NCBI RefSeq assembly: GCF_000715075.1
Contig: NC_134082.1
Coordinates: forward strand, 213,392,948 to 213,456,947
Length of the DNA: 64,000 nucleotides
Origin: Nicotiana tabacum
Taxonomy: Eukaryota; Streptophyta; Magnoliopsida; Solanales; Solanaceae
Direction of reading: 5' to 3'
Part shown: positions 46,301-59,400 of the stretch, piece after piece
Numbering within the stretch: the first letter of the stretch is position 1
Layout of the letters: the number at the start of each line of letters is the position of its first letter
Made by a program: the position numbers and the translations under genes
The notes under the pieces: generated by a model
Databases searched by the model: none
What the model was told of the DNA's origin: nothing
The model's input: only the letters and a program-made list of their open reading frames with translations

Positions 46301-49300
46301 GGAACGAGAAAGTGGATTAGATGAGACATGACTGAAATGTAACAGAGGTGTAACAGTTAGGAAAAGTGGAGAAACGTGCTTGAGAGACTAAGCCAGACAA
46401 GGAGGTTCACATAAACAGAAGGCAGCAACGAAAATTACACGCAGCTAAGGCTGATACAAAATTCAGAACATGATGGAAAAATGTATCAAATCTTGATACA
46501 AGTAAGAGTCTGTAGAATTAAACTGGGGGTTACTCATTCAACAGTGAAAGGCAGTGTTAATTTCAACACCAACACAAGCCATCCCAACCACCCAATGAAA
46601 GGCAATGTTAAAGCAGTCATATATTTCTAGTAGCAGTGGACACAGCCTGGATATGTAGGTTGGAACAGATGCTAGGTTTGCATCCCAATTTTATTGTTTC
46701 ATCCCAAATTGTACTGTTTCTAACACGACTGAACATAGCCTGCTTATTGATGTGCTAGGTAGGCATCCCAATTCATCTGTCTCATCCCTACTTAAATAAC
46801 ATTGTTGAATTTAGGAACATTGTCGAATAACAGGAATCACTATTGCATCCCAAACCATCTCAAAATCCACTTGAGATGATTTCCACAGACAAAAGTCAGG
46901 ATAATGAAATATCAAGAGTGTTCGAGCACTGCATTGAGCAATACCACAGACATTCATGTGTTGGTTAAGCTATCCACAAGGTTTGTGTTTGAACCCAAAT
47001 GCTCCAATCAAATGGTAAAGTCAAACCTAAACATGCTTAGACTATTCGGCATATACATACCTTGGAGACCGCTTTCTGCCTAAGTCTTTGTAGTTCAGGC
47101 CGAACATCTTTCAGAGCCTTTGATGTTTTAACCATGAGATCTGCATCTGAATACTTCAGCTTTTTACTCAAAATCTCAAGGGTCCTCATGTATTCCTCAT
47201 TAACCTATAAACATCAGTGTTGCATGGCAGGTTAGAAGTCGTGAGTGAACAAGGCATTTAAATATGAAATATTTGAAAGTTAAACATCTGACAGACTGAT
47301 GTCTACATGCTATCCAATAGGGAAAGGTCAATGCTTGGTAAGAGAAAGAAAAAAGAGATAATGCATAATAAGTGCCCTGGTTCAGAAGAGAAGAGCTGGT
47401 GAATAACTAGAAGAAACTTTCCAAATAAAGCCCCATTATCAAATATAGTACCAGCAGAGCCAAGACCAAAAATGAAATGAGGGGGAAAAATAGCAAAAGA
47501 AGGGAGAAGGAGAAAGCCTGTCCAGTGTTAACAGTCAACTACCAAAAAAGGAGAGTGTTTTATTGTGAGATTCGTATGCCAGGAGGGAGAAATGATGAAA
47601 AGAAGGGAGAAGCAAAGTCCAGTATTAACAGTCTACAACAGAGAAGAAGAGTTTTCTATTGTAACTCGATAAATTCATTAGCTATAAACCATTTTTTTAT
47701 AAGGAAAATTGTATTAATCAAAAGGGAGAGAACTCACGTATACAGGAAATATACCAAAAAGTAGAGAATTTACATCAGAACATGATTCTACACAGTCTGT
47801 TGCACCAACATGTCACATCATTGACTCAATACTGGATACAATGTCAGAATAAATACTATGACGAACAAATTAAAGAACCAAAAGTACCTCTCCATCAACA
47901 ATTATGTCTATCATCCTTGGAGGAACAATAATATCCTCGACAAACTTTGCCAGCTTTGACTCTGCCACCTACAAAATAACATAACCATTTAGCAAGTACA
48001 CTACAAACATCAGAAAGTATCAAACACTAGGACTCAAATATGGTTGTCATATCAAGTATACTGGACACCACAGCATGACTAATTTACTAGCATCCATCTA
48101 ATAAGTCTAAGAAGAGGTATATCATGAAGAAACATAAGGAAGAAGTGAAGTTTCTGAGAGATTGAATTGAGATACTTTTTTGATAAGTAACTTTAAAACA
48201 TTTTATTGGAACTACCAATTGCGCTACGGCTGTGCTGAAGAAGCTTTACAAACAGTGCAAGGCACTGATCAGATCAATGATATCATCCATGTCTTTTACA
48301 AAAGAATGTCTGCACCAAAAATCTAACAAAAGGATGGTTCTATTCTTAATGCTGAAATTCGCAGTAAATTATTGTCAACATATCTGTGAACAACTAATTT
48401 TAGAGTCTTTCAGAAGTTCATGCAATAAAATAGACACCAGTAAAATAGGCAATGATATTCAACAAAATAAACGGAGGACACATGCGATGATCCAAACACT
48501 AACAGTAACAACGCCTACGAAGACGACAACAGCAACAGCAAGAATTTATGCTTTCATCTATTCATTGTCCTTAAACTAGGCACCTCCATGTGGTAACGAT
48601 CATTGCCAAAAAGTACTAGAAGATATGAGAATTCTATTGATCTATATAAGGATGATCAACCAAGAGGTTTTTCTGTTTCCTTGGGGGTGTTGATGCCTTT
48701 TGAGAAAATATATATAGACAGAAATGAAAAAAAAATTAGACAGACATTGCCATCCCTAACAGCTAAAAGGACATTAAAACCAACGACTAACTTAGGATGA
48801 TTTCTTTACTCTGGCATTACTACTATAGCACGTAAATATTGTAGCTTTTATACACTGAAACACAACATTTGGTCATTAAATCTTTCAGGCAAATCGATAT
48901 GATTATCCTGAAAAATCCAGTTTACTCTGCAAGCAGAATAAGGAGAAACAAAAGTGCAACTACTCATGCAACTTGCAAAACAGCATGTCTATTGTTAGGA
49001 CAGTTTGGTAAAGGCCAACATACAAGATGCATACAGTAAGTAGCGAAACCTACAAAGAAATGTGATTCTCCATAAAGAGTATTCAATCATCCACACCTGT
49101 TGGAATATTACATATGCTCCAGAAATGTATCAAAATAAAAATATTCCTCTGATTTCTACATAGGAGATTTCAGCTCCTTCAAGTACGTTTCTGTTCCTCT
49201 TTTTCCATGTCGTCTATGTTAGTAAAAGAGCACAACCATCCATGACCCATTACTCATGAGGTCTTTTACAGAAAGTAATGTAAAAAGTAAAGCAAGATAA

Positions 49301-51713
49301 ACGAAATGGTCAAATACCACACGTTCAGACGAGATAATAACTTCTTCACACATAAAACATAGTTAGTACACACTTTATTCATTTATACTGATAATTTCTT
49401 CACGTATGAACATTAAGATACATTTCAATAGTCGTCAGTATGAACATTGCTTCTGAATCAGAAGATAGCATTATCTACAGATGTAACTTACATTTAACCA
49501 AATAAAGGAAGCTCAAACCTAGACTGTAAACAGTAAAAGAAGGTCCATCCTTTAACAATAATACCTTGCGATTCTTCAGCCTCAGTCCCATATCCATAGA
49601 CTTCTCTTGGAGAATTTTGATATCTGAACTTATAGAACCTATCTCTCCCTGGCAGATAAAACAGTGAATATCAAGTTTAATGACAAAAGATATAGGCAAC
49701 TAGACCTTTAAGATGCTATGTCGTTTTCCTTTAATTTCTTCCATTTTCTTCTTTGTTTGGTGAGTGAAGTCAGAGACAAAGAAATCATGTTAGAGATTTT
49801 GCCTCAAAATTAAACCGAAGTCATCCCAGCATGTGAACATGAATGATATTATAGAAAATATTACTAAAGGTGACACTGGCAAAAACTGTCACCCACTTTA
49901 ACATGATATTGACGGAAGTACCTGAAATCCACTGAGAAGAGTCTCCATTTGGGTAAGAATCATGTCGCAATCACGAATTTGATCATGAAGTGAGACTAGA
50001 TTATCACTTTCCTTTATGTAATCCTATTAATTTCACGAAAGAGCACATATCATAATAATGTCATCATAACCAAGTTTACAAGGCACTTAAAGAAAACTAG
50101 CACATAAGTATGAAATAATCGATCATCATTATAACCCAAGTTCATTAGGCTTCACATGATTTTGTGTTGTGACAACTAGATTTATTGCATCGGTTTCTGA
50201 AAGAAATATAACTTTTGACTAAGGATATACAGAAAACTCTAAACTGTAGTGCACGGATATTAAGGAGGAATCGTTATGATTGGAAAATAAGCAGTCTATT
50301 GAATCAGCTTAGTAATTGCAAAGAAAAGGAATGGTTGAGAGACAGAAATAGTTCTCTGTTTTGGTTACACGATAGAAGAGGCATATGCTCTGTGAAATCA
50401 GGGCACAGAACAAAGTACCACCTAGAGTTGTATGCTTTGAATGGATTGCAGTGAAATGATGCATGCCTAACACAAGAAAATTTATTAAAAAGATGTTTTG
50501 TGCTATGCAATAGATGCTTTTCCCGTCAAAGTAACAGGAAAGTGGCTGCCATTTATTTCTACATTGTCCACTGGCATGGGAGATATGCAGCATGTTTCTG
50601 ATCTATTCAACATCCTTGGCCAACTCATGGTAATGTGAAGGAGGTGCTATGCTGTTGGAGAGTGTGCAGAAGAGTAAAAGAAAGCTTTGGTATTCAATTC
50701 CTTTCTGATTTATTTGAGTGATGTGAAAAGAAAGAAATAGGAGATGCTTCAAGTCAAACAGAGTAAAGTTGCGACATCTCAGTTCAGATCCAGCTGCAGA
50801 TACTTTTCGTCTTTGGGCTGTGTACCGTAAATAACCAGAGAAGTAACTAGATTTATTGATTCACTACACAGTTAAACAAGGAAGCCTTTGTATTTGTAAA
50901 TACTGTTGTTATTAGCACTCACTGGGTACTAAGTTGAACGAAAATATCTTACCTTTCTTTCAAAAATTAGAAAATAAATAAAGATTCATAAAGTAAAATG
51001 CATGATATACCTAAATATCAAAGCTGGAACAACTCGAAATCCCAAGTTACCAATACAGACAGAACAATGCTAATGTATTAGTACAGCAAACCTGGATAGA
51101 ATCCAATTCAACTTGCCGCAAATTGTTTTCAACGCCTTTAGTGTATTCCCGCAACGTTGTACCTTTAGAAAGTATGTTTGCGACAACCTTTGTATTGAAA
51201 TAAGCCAAATTTAGACTCATCATTAGTGTCCCTCAAGGGGGATAAAACTCTACCAAATTGTAACAAATATCGATCTTTAATTGAAATATATTCAGCTGTT
51301 ACTATGAGTGAAGTGAAATAAATACGGTATCCTTACATCATCAGTTTTACATTCCTGTAACTCTTCCTCAAGCCCCTCAAGGGATATATCAGCACTGCAA
51401 AGAAAGAAGAGTCCTAAATTTCTTCATATATAGAGGATCGAGAATGAAAAACAAACCAGCATTATAGCACAATTAGCAAAATGAGGCCAGGAAATGAAAC
51501 CACACCTGGCAATTTCATCCTCAATATTCAAATCGCCAACGAAGGATCCCAAATCAAAGAAAGATTTCTGTCCATTATTCGCATTGGCCTAAATTCACAG
51601 ATGTAAGGCAACACAAGGAAGGATATGAAAATGTGCACAAACTAAAACATGAAACTTTCTGGGAAATGAGAAAAACAAGTGTTTACCGATGTGTTGTCAG
51701 CCACCTCCGCCAT
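37311..51713 (-). CDS. VPS52: VPS52, GARP complex subunit (POK-like)
   Basis: Twenty coding exons on the minus strand: 51713-51687, 51588-51506, 51394-51337, 51187-51092, 50023-49922, 49648-49565, 47968-47888, 47204-47061, 46292-46201, 45317-45236, 44795-44613, 43441-43326, 43184-43126, 42764-42664, 39950-39900, 39305-39126, 39041-38907, 38453-38379, 37744-37687, 37615-37311. They total 2112 nt (703 residues plus stop), all GT-AG and in frame. Length and sequence match Arabidopsis VPS52/POK (about 707 residues, recalled). Landmarks are [18 protein letters not shown] near the N-terminus, [20 protein letters not shown] (coiled-coil region, about 120-150), [16 protein letters not shown] (437-453), [14 protein letters not shown] (from about 457) and a conserved C-terminus ending KYSRTF. 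VPS52 with VPS51/53/54 tethers endosome-derived vesicles at the trans-Golgi; loss in Arabidopsis blocks pollen tube growth. Introns hold several transposons, the largest intron being 2.7 kb (39951-42663). Confidence 0.96.
40329..40936. mobile_element. hAT-type element in VPS52 intron 14
   Basis: A perfect 8-bp duplication TTCCCAAT (40321-40328 and 40937-40944) flanks ends CAGTGTTGTCAAAGGC and GCCTTTGGCGACACTG, which are inverted repeats. Internal words are GC-rich (AAGCGCAAAGCGCAATTTAA, GAAGCGCGGCTTAAGTGAGG). It has no transposase. It contains a nested retro-insert at 40421-40636. Confidence 0.88.
40421..40636 (+). mobile_element. Retro-insert (LINE or SINE 3' fragment) nested in hAT element
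   Basis: A 216-bp segment flanked by a perfect 19-bp direct repeat AAGTGTGGGCTTTAGTTAT (40402-40420 and 40637-40655). The 3' end ATTGCATCTACTTGATGCC...ACTTCATCAAA resembles the tails of Solanaceae LINE/SINE copies. No tRNA-like head or coding sequence is visible, so it is probably 5'-truncated. Confidence 0.7.
41406..42417 (-). mobile_element. RTE-type LINE, 5'-truncated
   Basis: A 13-bp direct repeat ATAGACAGACAAC flanks it (41393-41405 and 42418-42430). On the minus strand it begins within reverse-transcriptase coding sequence and contains [48 protein letters not shown] and RPKKYW. It ends ...[10 protein letters not shown] with a stop at 41768. A 3' UTR and a (TTG)n tail follow, with the GTACGCAGACCTTACC... 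block shared with TS SINEs. The coding part upstream of 42163 is broken. It lies in intron 14 of VPS52, in sense. Confidence 0.85.
50215..50800 (+). pseudogene. L1-type LINE relic (zf-RVT region), antisense in VPS52 intron 4
   Basis: The plus-strand frame reads [24 protein letters not shown], the pattern of the zinc-binding region that follows plant L1 reverse transcriptases (typically WxxDxxGxFSVKSxY). In another frame downstream come fragments like [20 protein letters not shown] and [14 protein letters not shown]. Stops and frame changes show it is long dead. Boundaries are approximate. Confidence 0.55.
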
Positions 51714-51756
51714 AGCAACTTGAGCAAATCAACAACTTTTTACAGCGTAAAGCTAT

Positions 51757-54227
51757 CTAAGAGTGAGCCAGATCAAGCATTTCTATATTATTACTTTTTT
51801 TAAATAAGGATCAAGCATTTCTATATTACGAATTGAACCACACAACAAGAAGATTCTCTAAAACCTGCTTTGTGATGCTGTCTTGGTAATAATCTAGGGA
51901 TGGTCTTTAGAGTTCAACGACTATGTTCCGACTTCCTTATGACCAGAAAGGATACAAGCTTTACTGCATGCAGTACAAATATATTGAATGTTACACAGGC
52001 GACTTTGTCAACAACACCCTGGAATACAATTCATCAATTCAGGGTAATAATTAAAAAAATAATAATTATTATTATTATTATTATTGATCTGTCTTGTATA
52101 CATACATTCAACTTATCCAAAATAAACTAAGCGTGTTAGAATGGATAGTTAAAATATTTTTTATTAAAAATTTATAGCAACTTGCATAATGAACTTTGCA
52201 GCAAGAAATTATTTGGTTATTTGGTGCTAGGTAACAAAAATATATTAGGTGTAAATCTCATGGGTTAAATATTTAAAAGAAGATAGCCAGCCACAAAGAT
52301 ATGTTGCTTCAAAAGTTACATCCTGAACACAACATTACAGAGTGTAACGAGCTAACAAAATCAACAATGGGGATGGTATCATTTACATCATCATTAGCCA
52401 TGTCATACCAAAATCTAAGCAAAGATATACATATAAACATAATAAAGACAAAATTATCTTTGAAGTTCTCAAACTCCGAGTGTTGCTTTCTTTCCAAGTT
52501 GTCCACCAAACTACAGCTTGGTGTTCCAAATGGACAGAGACTAAAGTTGCATAAGTCATGGATAGGGATATATTTGCCATTTAGGTGATTCCAACTAATA
52601 CTGCTATGTACAGAATCAGCAAAATCATTAATATCAAATAAGCATATGCAAACCAACTAAAATATCTAACAAATTCAGGATCCCATATCAAAATTAATAA
52701 TTAAACATAGAGCACTAAGACCCTATTAATATTCATTTAAATACAAAAGGCATCATAACCACATCCTCATTGATAACTGATAGCTTGTTTGATCAAGCTT
52801 TTGGGAAGTCAAAAGCACTTCTCTTAAATAAAAATAAGAGCACCTTTTCGGAATTTGAGGTGTGTGGTGAAAAAGGGAAAAGTGCTTTTGAGCAGCAAAA
52901 GCAATTTTTCTGTTGCGGGGGTGAAGATACAAATAAGCTACATTAAGAAAATTACTATCTTTAAGTACATGCATTCCTCAAGATATATCTTTCTAGAAAG
53001 GACCTAAGAGGTTGCGTGGTTGGGAAACAAGTTATCCCAGAATTAACTATCCCGGGATTAGTTATCCTGGAATTGTTATGCCCGATAAAAATAACACTAC
53101 AATCCCGGGATTAGTTATACCGCAATCTAATCCCAATCAAATGTGGGATAAACTATCAAATTTAATCCCGAGATTAATTATCCCTTATCTCTCGTACCAA
53201 ACGAGCCCTAAGGCTCATAATTAGTAAGTAATTGATTTAGGCCAATAAACCCCAGACTCTTGCTCTGGAATGGCATGATCATGGAGGAATTGTACAATGC
53301 ATTAAGACAGTACTTGTAGTTGCCAAAAATAACATGTGCTACACTCACTGCCCTGAACTACATGTTTCCATCACGAAACTCGAAGCCCGTCTCTGACTCC
53401 CTATACGGTCCATCTCTGGATGACCAACTCCTGGAACAAGCGACCTAATAGGAACATCACAAACCATCGAACTCCACGATCACACAACTGTTTCCAGACG
53501 AGGCATGAACGACCTTCTGCGACATGGGACACAATCTCCACGTGTCCAACCCACGATAACACCCATTTAACCCCACTGATCGAGTCATGGGGATAAGGTT
53601 GAGTGTCCTGCCGACTCCTCAATTAGCAACCCACTTCTCCTCAATTGAGACTCCAATTGGATTTGGAGTCCAAGAGACCAAGGTCCTATAAGTAGGATGG
53701 CTCTCGAACGAAGGAGGGACTTTCAGTTACGAACTATCCACTCTCACAAGACAATCAGACTTTATCATTATACTTTTATATTTCCTGACATTCTCTTTAT
53801 ACTTAAGCTTTCTAGAATTAATTTGATCCTAAGCTATTCAAAGGAAGCCTTGTACAATCATGGATATGGAGTTCTAAGAAAATCATACACTAGCTCTCTC
53901 TCTCTCTCTTGTTTACTTGTCTTTATTGTTTGTCATTTCAATCTTCCCTCCACAGTATCCTTTTGAAAGTCGGACAATTCAAAGAACCACCTTTATCCAA
54001 GCAACGCTAATCCCTAACATTATAAAACAATCCCGTTTAACATAAAAATAGTAAGAATAGAAAACAGAAGTCTTGTTTCTGATAATGTAGAACAGATGCA
54101 TTTCAAAGCAAACAAATCATAATAAATCCACAGTATACAACAACTTCAAAACTATAAGATCCTATTGTAGAGATCAGTACGCTACACGTAAATCATCCAA
54201 AAAATAAATGTAGAAGAAGAGACCTAC
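51757..54227 (-). other. Possible 5'-leader intron of VPS52 and flanking repeats
   Basis: The minus-strand donor GTAGGT at 54227-54222 and a pyrimidine-rich acceptor CTGGCTCACTCTTAG ending at 51757 could bound a 2.5-kb intron in the 5' UTR. Contents include an ATT run (52060-52085), a MITE (53008-53208), a partial MITE near 52780-52930, and an LTR-like stretch (about 53300-54000) with a TATA-like CCTATAAGTAGG and a CT repeat (53893-53911). No other gene was seen. Confidence 0.35.
53008..53208. mobile_element. Tourist-like MITE with palindromic TAATCCCGGGATTA motifs
   Basis: 201 bp flanked by TAA (53005-53007 and 53209-53211). The left end GAGGTTGCGTGGTTGGG and the complement of the right end GGGCTCGTTTGGTACGA are imperfect inverted repeats of the Harbinger/Tourist kind. 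Inside, ATCCCGGGATTAGTTAT occurs twice, with related ATCCCGAGATTAATTATCCC. Confidence 0.7.
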
Positions 54228-54340
54228 CTGATAGTGATGAAGAGCCAAAAAGAGATCTAAAATTTTGGAATTGGGATTTAAGACTATCTCTTCAGCTTTG
54301 AGCTTAAATTTCTCCTCTAATCTCTCATATTTCTGAATAA
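54228..54340 (-). other. Candidate non-coding leader exon of VPS52
   Basis: The minus-strand stretch ends in CACTATCAG|GTAGGT, a good donor, and is less AT-rich than its surroundings. It has one frame without stops (KYERLEEKFKLKAEEIV...), so a small coding exon of an unknown gene cannot be excluded. Joined to the acceptor at 51757 it would give a 5' leader with 43 nt before the VPS52 ATG. The true 5' end is not visible. Confidence 0.4.
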
Positions 54341-54432
54341 GGAAAAAGGTTGTGATTTAGGCCAAAAAAGAGAGAGAGAAATAATTTGGAGGGAGTTGCA
54401 GAAAAAGAAAATCTAATTATTTAATATCTTAA

Positions 54433-54884
54433 CAGCTTGTTCCGATGTTTCTTGCATATTGTATTTTATGATATTTTTACTTTTAAATACAACATTTGTT
54501 TTTGATTGATACTTAAATTTTATTGTATCGTAGTGTTAAATCCGTCGTTACGTAACAACGAAAAATATCACTTTATGTAACGACCGATTTGGTATGGTCG
54601 CGTCGTTACCTTGTATTTTTATCTTATTTTGTCCTTTATTATCATTAAATAATACTTTATCCTACCTTTTTATATAATAATTTTACTCTGTACCATAATT
54701 TTTCTTTGTAATACTGCAAGTTTATTTTTTAAATTGTCGGTACATGACATCATGAAATAACAACAAAAGATACAATTTATCCAACAAAATATTGTATTCA
54801 TCAAACGATACGGTACAATATAATATAATACAATACAATACAATACATTATGAAACGACATGTAACAACCATCTAAACAAGCTG
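54433..54884. mobile_element. Harbinger-like MITE upstream of VPS52
   Basis: Ends CAGCTTGTTCCGATG and ...CATCTAAACAAGCTG are inverted repeats flanked by TAA (54430-54432 and 54885-54887). The interior has GTTACGTAACAACG and repeated AATACAATAC runs. 452 bp, non-coding, about 90 bp upstream of the candidate leader exon. Confidence 0.7.
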
Positions 54885-54887
54885 TAA

Positions 54888-55535
54888 ATTACTCAATGTA
54901 TAATGGTAGCTACTTTTAAGTATGTTATTTAAAATATATCCATAATTTACAATATATTTAAAGATTAGTCAATTTATCCAAATTTCATGACTAATATCTT
55001 GAATTTTTATATTCTAATTTTTTTGAACTGTTAATTTAAAAATCAAGACTAAATGTCTTGAATTTCTGAACTGTTAATTTAAAATGCAGGACATAAAATT
55101 CGAATTTTTTGAGAGGTTCAAACTTCACGATATCGTGTTCTAAAATTTGAACAAATTGACTAATTTATAGATACATTGTAAACTATGGATATATTTTAAA
55201 TAGCACACTTGAAAATGACATTCATTTTCACTCGTGTAATATGACTCGGCTGCATATGATACCCAATTTGCTGCATTGTCACCCCCTTATATAATGAAAA
55301 TCGAAGACAAGTATAACGGTGTTATCCATATTTTCATAATTAAATATTTAAACTACTTATATAATGACAAATAAAATCTTACATAAAAGAACTTTCATTT
55401 AATTAACTTTATTTATTATTTGGAGCAATATAATAAAAATAAGGGTTTTTATAAATTATATATCATATTCTTAAACAATACAAGTAGCTTATATGTTTCA
55501 AAATGCAAGAAAACTGCTAATAGTTGATATCTTCT
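54888..55535. other. AT-rich intergenic DNA
   Basis: Contains two partial copies of CTTGAATTT/GAACTGTTAATTTAAAA (about 54998-55085), wording reminiscent of the minisatellite at 32090-32600. No gene was seen. Confidence 0.35.
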
Positions 55536-56406
55536 ATCTATCTATATAGAATAAGAGAAGCAAATCAATGTGATGATGTCAAGTGTAACAACAAATATTT
55601 AACAAGTGTCAAATTTTAGGACAAACCTCCAACAAATTTGAATATTCAAAAATTAATTTTTAAAAATTAAAAAAATTAAAAAAAAAATCAGAAAGAAGTT
55701 AACTACCTAAAATTAACACTCAAACGTGGGTGAGGGTTAGTTTAGCTTAGTTAATTTCTTTGTTTTTTAAAAAAAATATTTTCGTTTTTCTTTTTAAAAA
55801 TAAATTTACTCATTAAAATTCATACAATATTATTGAGAACAATAGAATAAAATTAAAAATAAAAAAAATATCTATCTATCTATATAGAATAAGAGAAGCA
55901 AATCAATGTGATGATGTCAAGTGTAACAACAAATATTTAACAAGCGTCAAATTTTAGGACAAACCTCCAACAAATTTGAATATTCAAAAAATATTTTTTT
56001 AAAATTAAAAAAATTAAAAAAAAAAAAATCAGAAAGAAGTTAACTACCTAAAATTAACACTCAAACGTGGGTGAGGGTTAGTTTAGCTTAGTTAATTTTT
56101 TTGTTTTTTAAAAAAAAAATATTCGTTTTTCTTTTTTTAAATAAAAAGTTTATTTATTCATTAAAATTCATACAATATTATTGAGAACAATATAATAAAA
56201 TTTAAAATAAAAGAATATATTTTAAGAGTAATAAAATATGTATCTTCTATTATATTACAAAAAGAAAGTAGCAGAATATTACAAAAAGAAAGTAGCAGAC
56301 AAAAATACTAAACGAACTAATCTATATAGAATAAGAGAAGCAAATCAATGTGATGATGTCAAGTGTAACAACAAATATTTAACAAGTGTCAAATTTTCAG
56401 ACAAAC
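55536..56406. repeat. Tandem duplication of a ~338-bp unit, third copy truncated
   Basis: The landmark TATATAGAATAAGAGAAGCA occurs at 55543, 55881 and 56323. The first two units (about 55536-55870 and 55871-56215) are nearly identical, including AACTACCTAAAATTAACACT and AACGTGGGTGAGGGTTAG. The third begins after a 105-bp spacer with its own short duplication (ATTACAAAAAGAAAGTAGCA, 56253-56299). It is cut off after GACAAAC at 56406 by the LTR that starts at 56407. Confidence 0.88.
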
Positions 56407-59400
56407 TGTCACACCTCCTTTTTCTGCCCCCGCGAGGGTACAATGAGTTTTTTCCAATTAAAGGATAATCGAAATGGAATTTATTTATTTATTTCAGAGT
56501 CGCCACTTGGAAGATTTAGGGTGTCCCAAGTCATTCTTTTAATCCCGAATCGAGGAAAAGAATGACTCCATATTACAGTCTGCGTACCAGAAATCCGGAT
56601 AAGGAATTCTGTTAACCCGGGAGAAGGTGTTAGGCATTCCCGAATTCCGTGGTTCTAGCACGGTCGCTCAACTGTTATATTCAGCTTGATTATCTGATTT
56701 TATACAAATATGAACTTATGTGCAAATTTTATCTTTTTACCGCTTTCATAATTATTATTATTATTTTTTACAAGAGAATTGCAACGTTGTGAAAATGTAT
56801 CTCGAACCGCGTTACAATCAATGTACCCGTGGTCGTCGACACACTTTGACTCCGTTGAGATTTGGATTTGGGTCACATCAATGTGCACCCGAGTTTAAGA
56901 AAATTAAATTATTAAAGGCGCGCCTAAAGCGACTAGTGTATCATCTACTTTGGGTAGGGCCGTGGAATTTTACTAAACGGTCCATCCTGAAGTCTAAGCA
57001 ATTTTAAAGCAAATATTTACTGAGGGCCCCGCAATTTTGTATTTTTATTTGGCGAGGCTCATCTCATTCTTATTTTTTAAGGATAAACCTACACTGACTA
57101 CATTTCTTCTATTAAGTTTGTCTCTAAAAATAAAAGAAAATTTCTCAATTAATTACATGCTGAAAAACATAGCTTATTAGTTATTAGTTTACGGCTAATG
57201 TGAATGGAAAATTGAGATCGAGTTTGTACAAAGAAAAACTGATTTCATTCTATATTCTATTATTCAATAATACTAAATCATGAGATTGACACACCATAAT
57301 ATCAAAATAAATTAACTAGTATTTGATTAATTTAAACTAACATTATTAGATGAAGAAGTTATACATATGCAACCCCATTACTCATTAATTAATCGACTAC
57401 ATTTTTATACAAAGAAAGGAAAATTATATTCAAACACAAATCTAAACAGGAGGGATTCAACAGGAACAAAGCCTGATTAATATTTCATTTCGCTTCAAGC
57501 CGAGAGTGTACAAATGTGTACCTGGAATTCGAATTACAAATAGAGAAAAGAGGTCAGGAGCAACAATGTACAGCAGTAGCACATCAACAGAATCCCACAG
57601 CAAATAACAGCAACAAAAACCAGCAATAACCAGTGTAACAATGGTCAGAACCAAACTGAAAAACCCCGGAAAGCATGACTGAAAATTCAGTAGCACTAAA
57701 CGCAAACCACAGAAGCAGTAACAAAGTTCTGATTTCAGTAGTAAAAAAAAGGACCTCACTTTCAATTTTTAGCTCTCAAAGACTGACTTTTAATTATGAA
57801 AAATTAGCCTATTTCTCACTTTGAAGTTCTGAAAAAAAATTCTTCTCTAAATTTTCCACCTTTTTCTTTCAGTCCCAAATCCTCCTATTTATAGGCTAGA
57901 ACTAAACATTATTTATTCAAATTTTCACTTTCAGCCTGTATATTCCCTCCCATGTGCATCTATACACTTTTATCATTAATCCCATGCTTATTTTCTGATT
58001 TTCCACCCTTAAAGATACCAGACAAGGTGTATTCTGCACTACTAATTCCCTTTTCATTAAATAATTCATTAATTATACACTGAATATTAACTGGCAGACT
58101 ACTAACACTAATCATTTTAAATCTTTTAACACCCAAAAATACCCCTAAAAATTCCCTATTATTATTGTCTTGCCCTCACTCTTAGCAATATGTATTTAAA
58201 CCTCTCTGATTTACAACTACACCAAATCACTACACAGCTACAACCAATCCTTAAGTCAAATTCACACAAATGATTCAAGCATCAAAACAGACCAACAAAG
58301 TGATTCATGCTGTATTCATCCAAATAAAACAATCATAAACTAACTATTCGACGAATTTGTTCAAATCGAATGTAGCTTATAACGCACACTTAAACAAACA
58401 GAAGAAAAATCTTGACCAAATAAAAAGGTCTTGAAGAAGAAGGAGAACTAATGAACAAAACAAGATTACAAAATAACACTTTAAACAAAGAATCAATAAT
58501 CCGAAAAATAAAATGAACAAAACAAGATTACAAACAACACTTAGAACCAAAAACCATAACAGAAAAGTAGATCAAATGAACTAAATAATCTTTAAAAAAA
58601 ATCTGAAACTTGAACGAACCCAAGTCGAAACTCGGATTTGAACTATTGGAGGTCGAACGGATTGTGGTGGATTAGCATGGAGGGACGAGGGTGGTCGTGA
58701 GGCATCGAGGAGCAGCAGCGGCAGCAGCTGGGTTTGCTGCTGCCATGGTCGACGTGAGGAGCACCTGGGCAGCGGGGTTTTGGTGGTGAGGCGACGACCG
58801 GCAGTGGGGTTTGGTCGACGTGAAGCAGGCGAAGGGCTGGTGGGTGTTGTGTGGCGGGGTCGTTTGACGTGAGGATGGTGAAGCAGCAATGGTGGTTCGA
58901 CGGTGGGAGTTCAGGCTGGTTATGGAGAGGTTTTCTTTAGTTTTCTTCTTCTTCAAAAATGAAGAAGAAGATGAACAGTGCCTTTTTTTTTTCTTTTTCC
59001 TCTCCAATCCTTTTTCACGTTTTTGTCCCCCCTTTCCCTTTTTTAAAAACCTTTTGCTTTGAAATTTTTTTCAAACCCCTCTCTTTTCTCACGTTCCTTT
59101 TTGTTTTTTATCCAATCCCCCTGTCCGTTTCTTTCTTTCACGTTCTGTTTTTTTTTCTTTTTCCAAAAAAATTGCTTTTTGAAATTCCTTCCCCCCTTTC
59201 ATGTGTTGTCCCCCCCCCCCTTTTTCAAACTTTTCAACCTTTTAAAATTTCCAATCCCATGTGTTTTGTCCTTGTTCAAAGAACATGGACCCCACATGTG
59301 TAGGGGTCCAAGACATGTATCCCCCATGCGCGGTGGGGTTCCCCGTGTGTGGTGGGCTCGAATTATTATGGGTCAGGTCCGAAAATTAGGCCTAAAAACG

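Noticed and set aside
53300..54000. Solo LTR of a gypsy element
   Set aside because: There is a TATA-like CCTATAAGTAGG and promoter-like layout, but I could not find TG/CA ends or a target duplication, so it is mentioned only as an LTR-like stretch.
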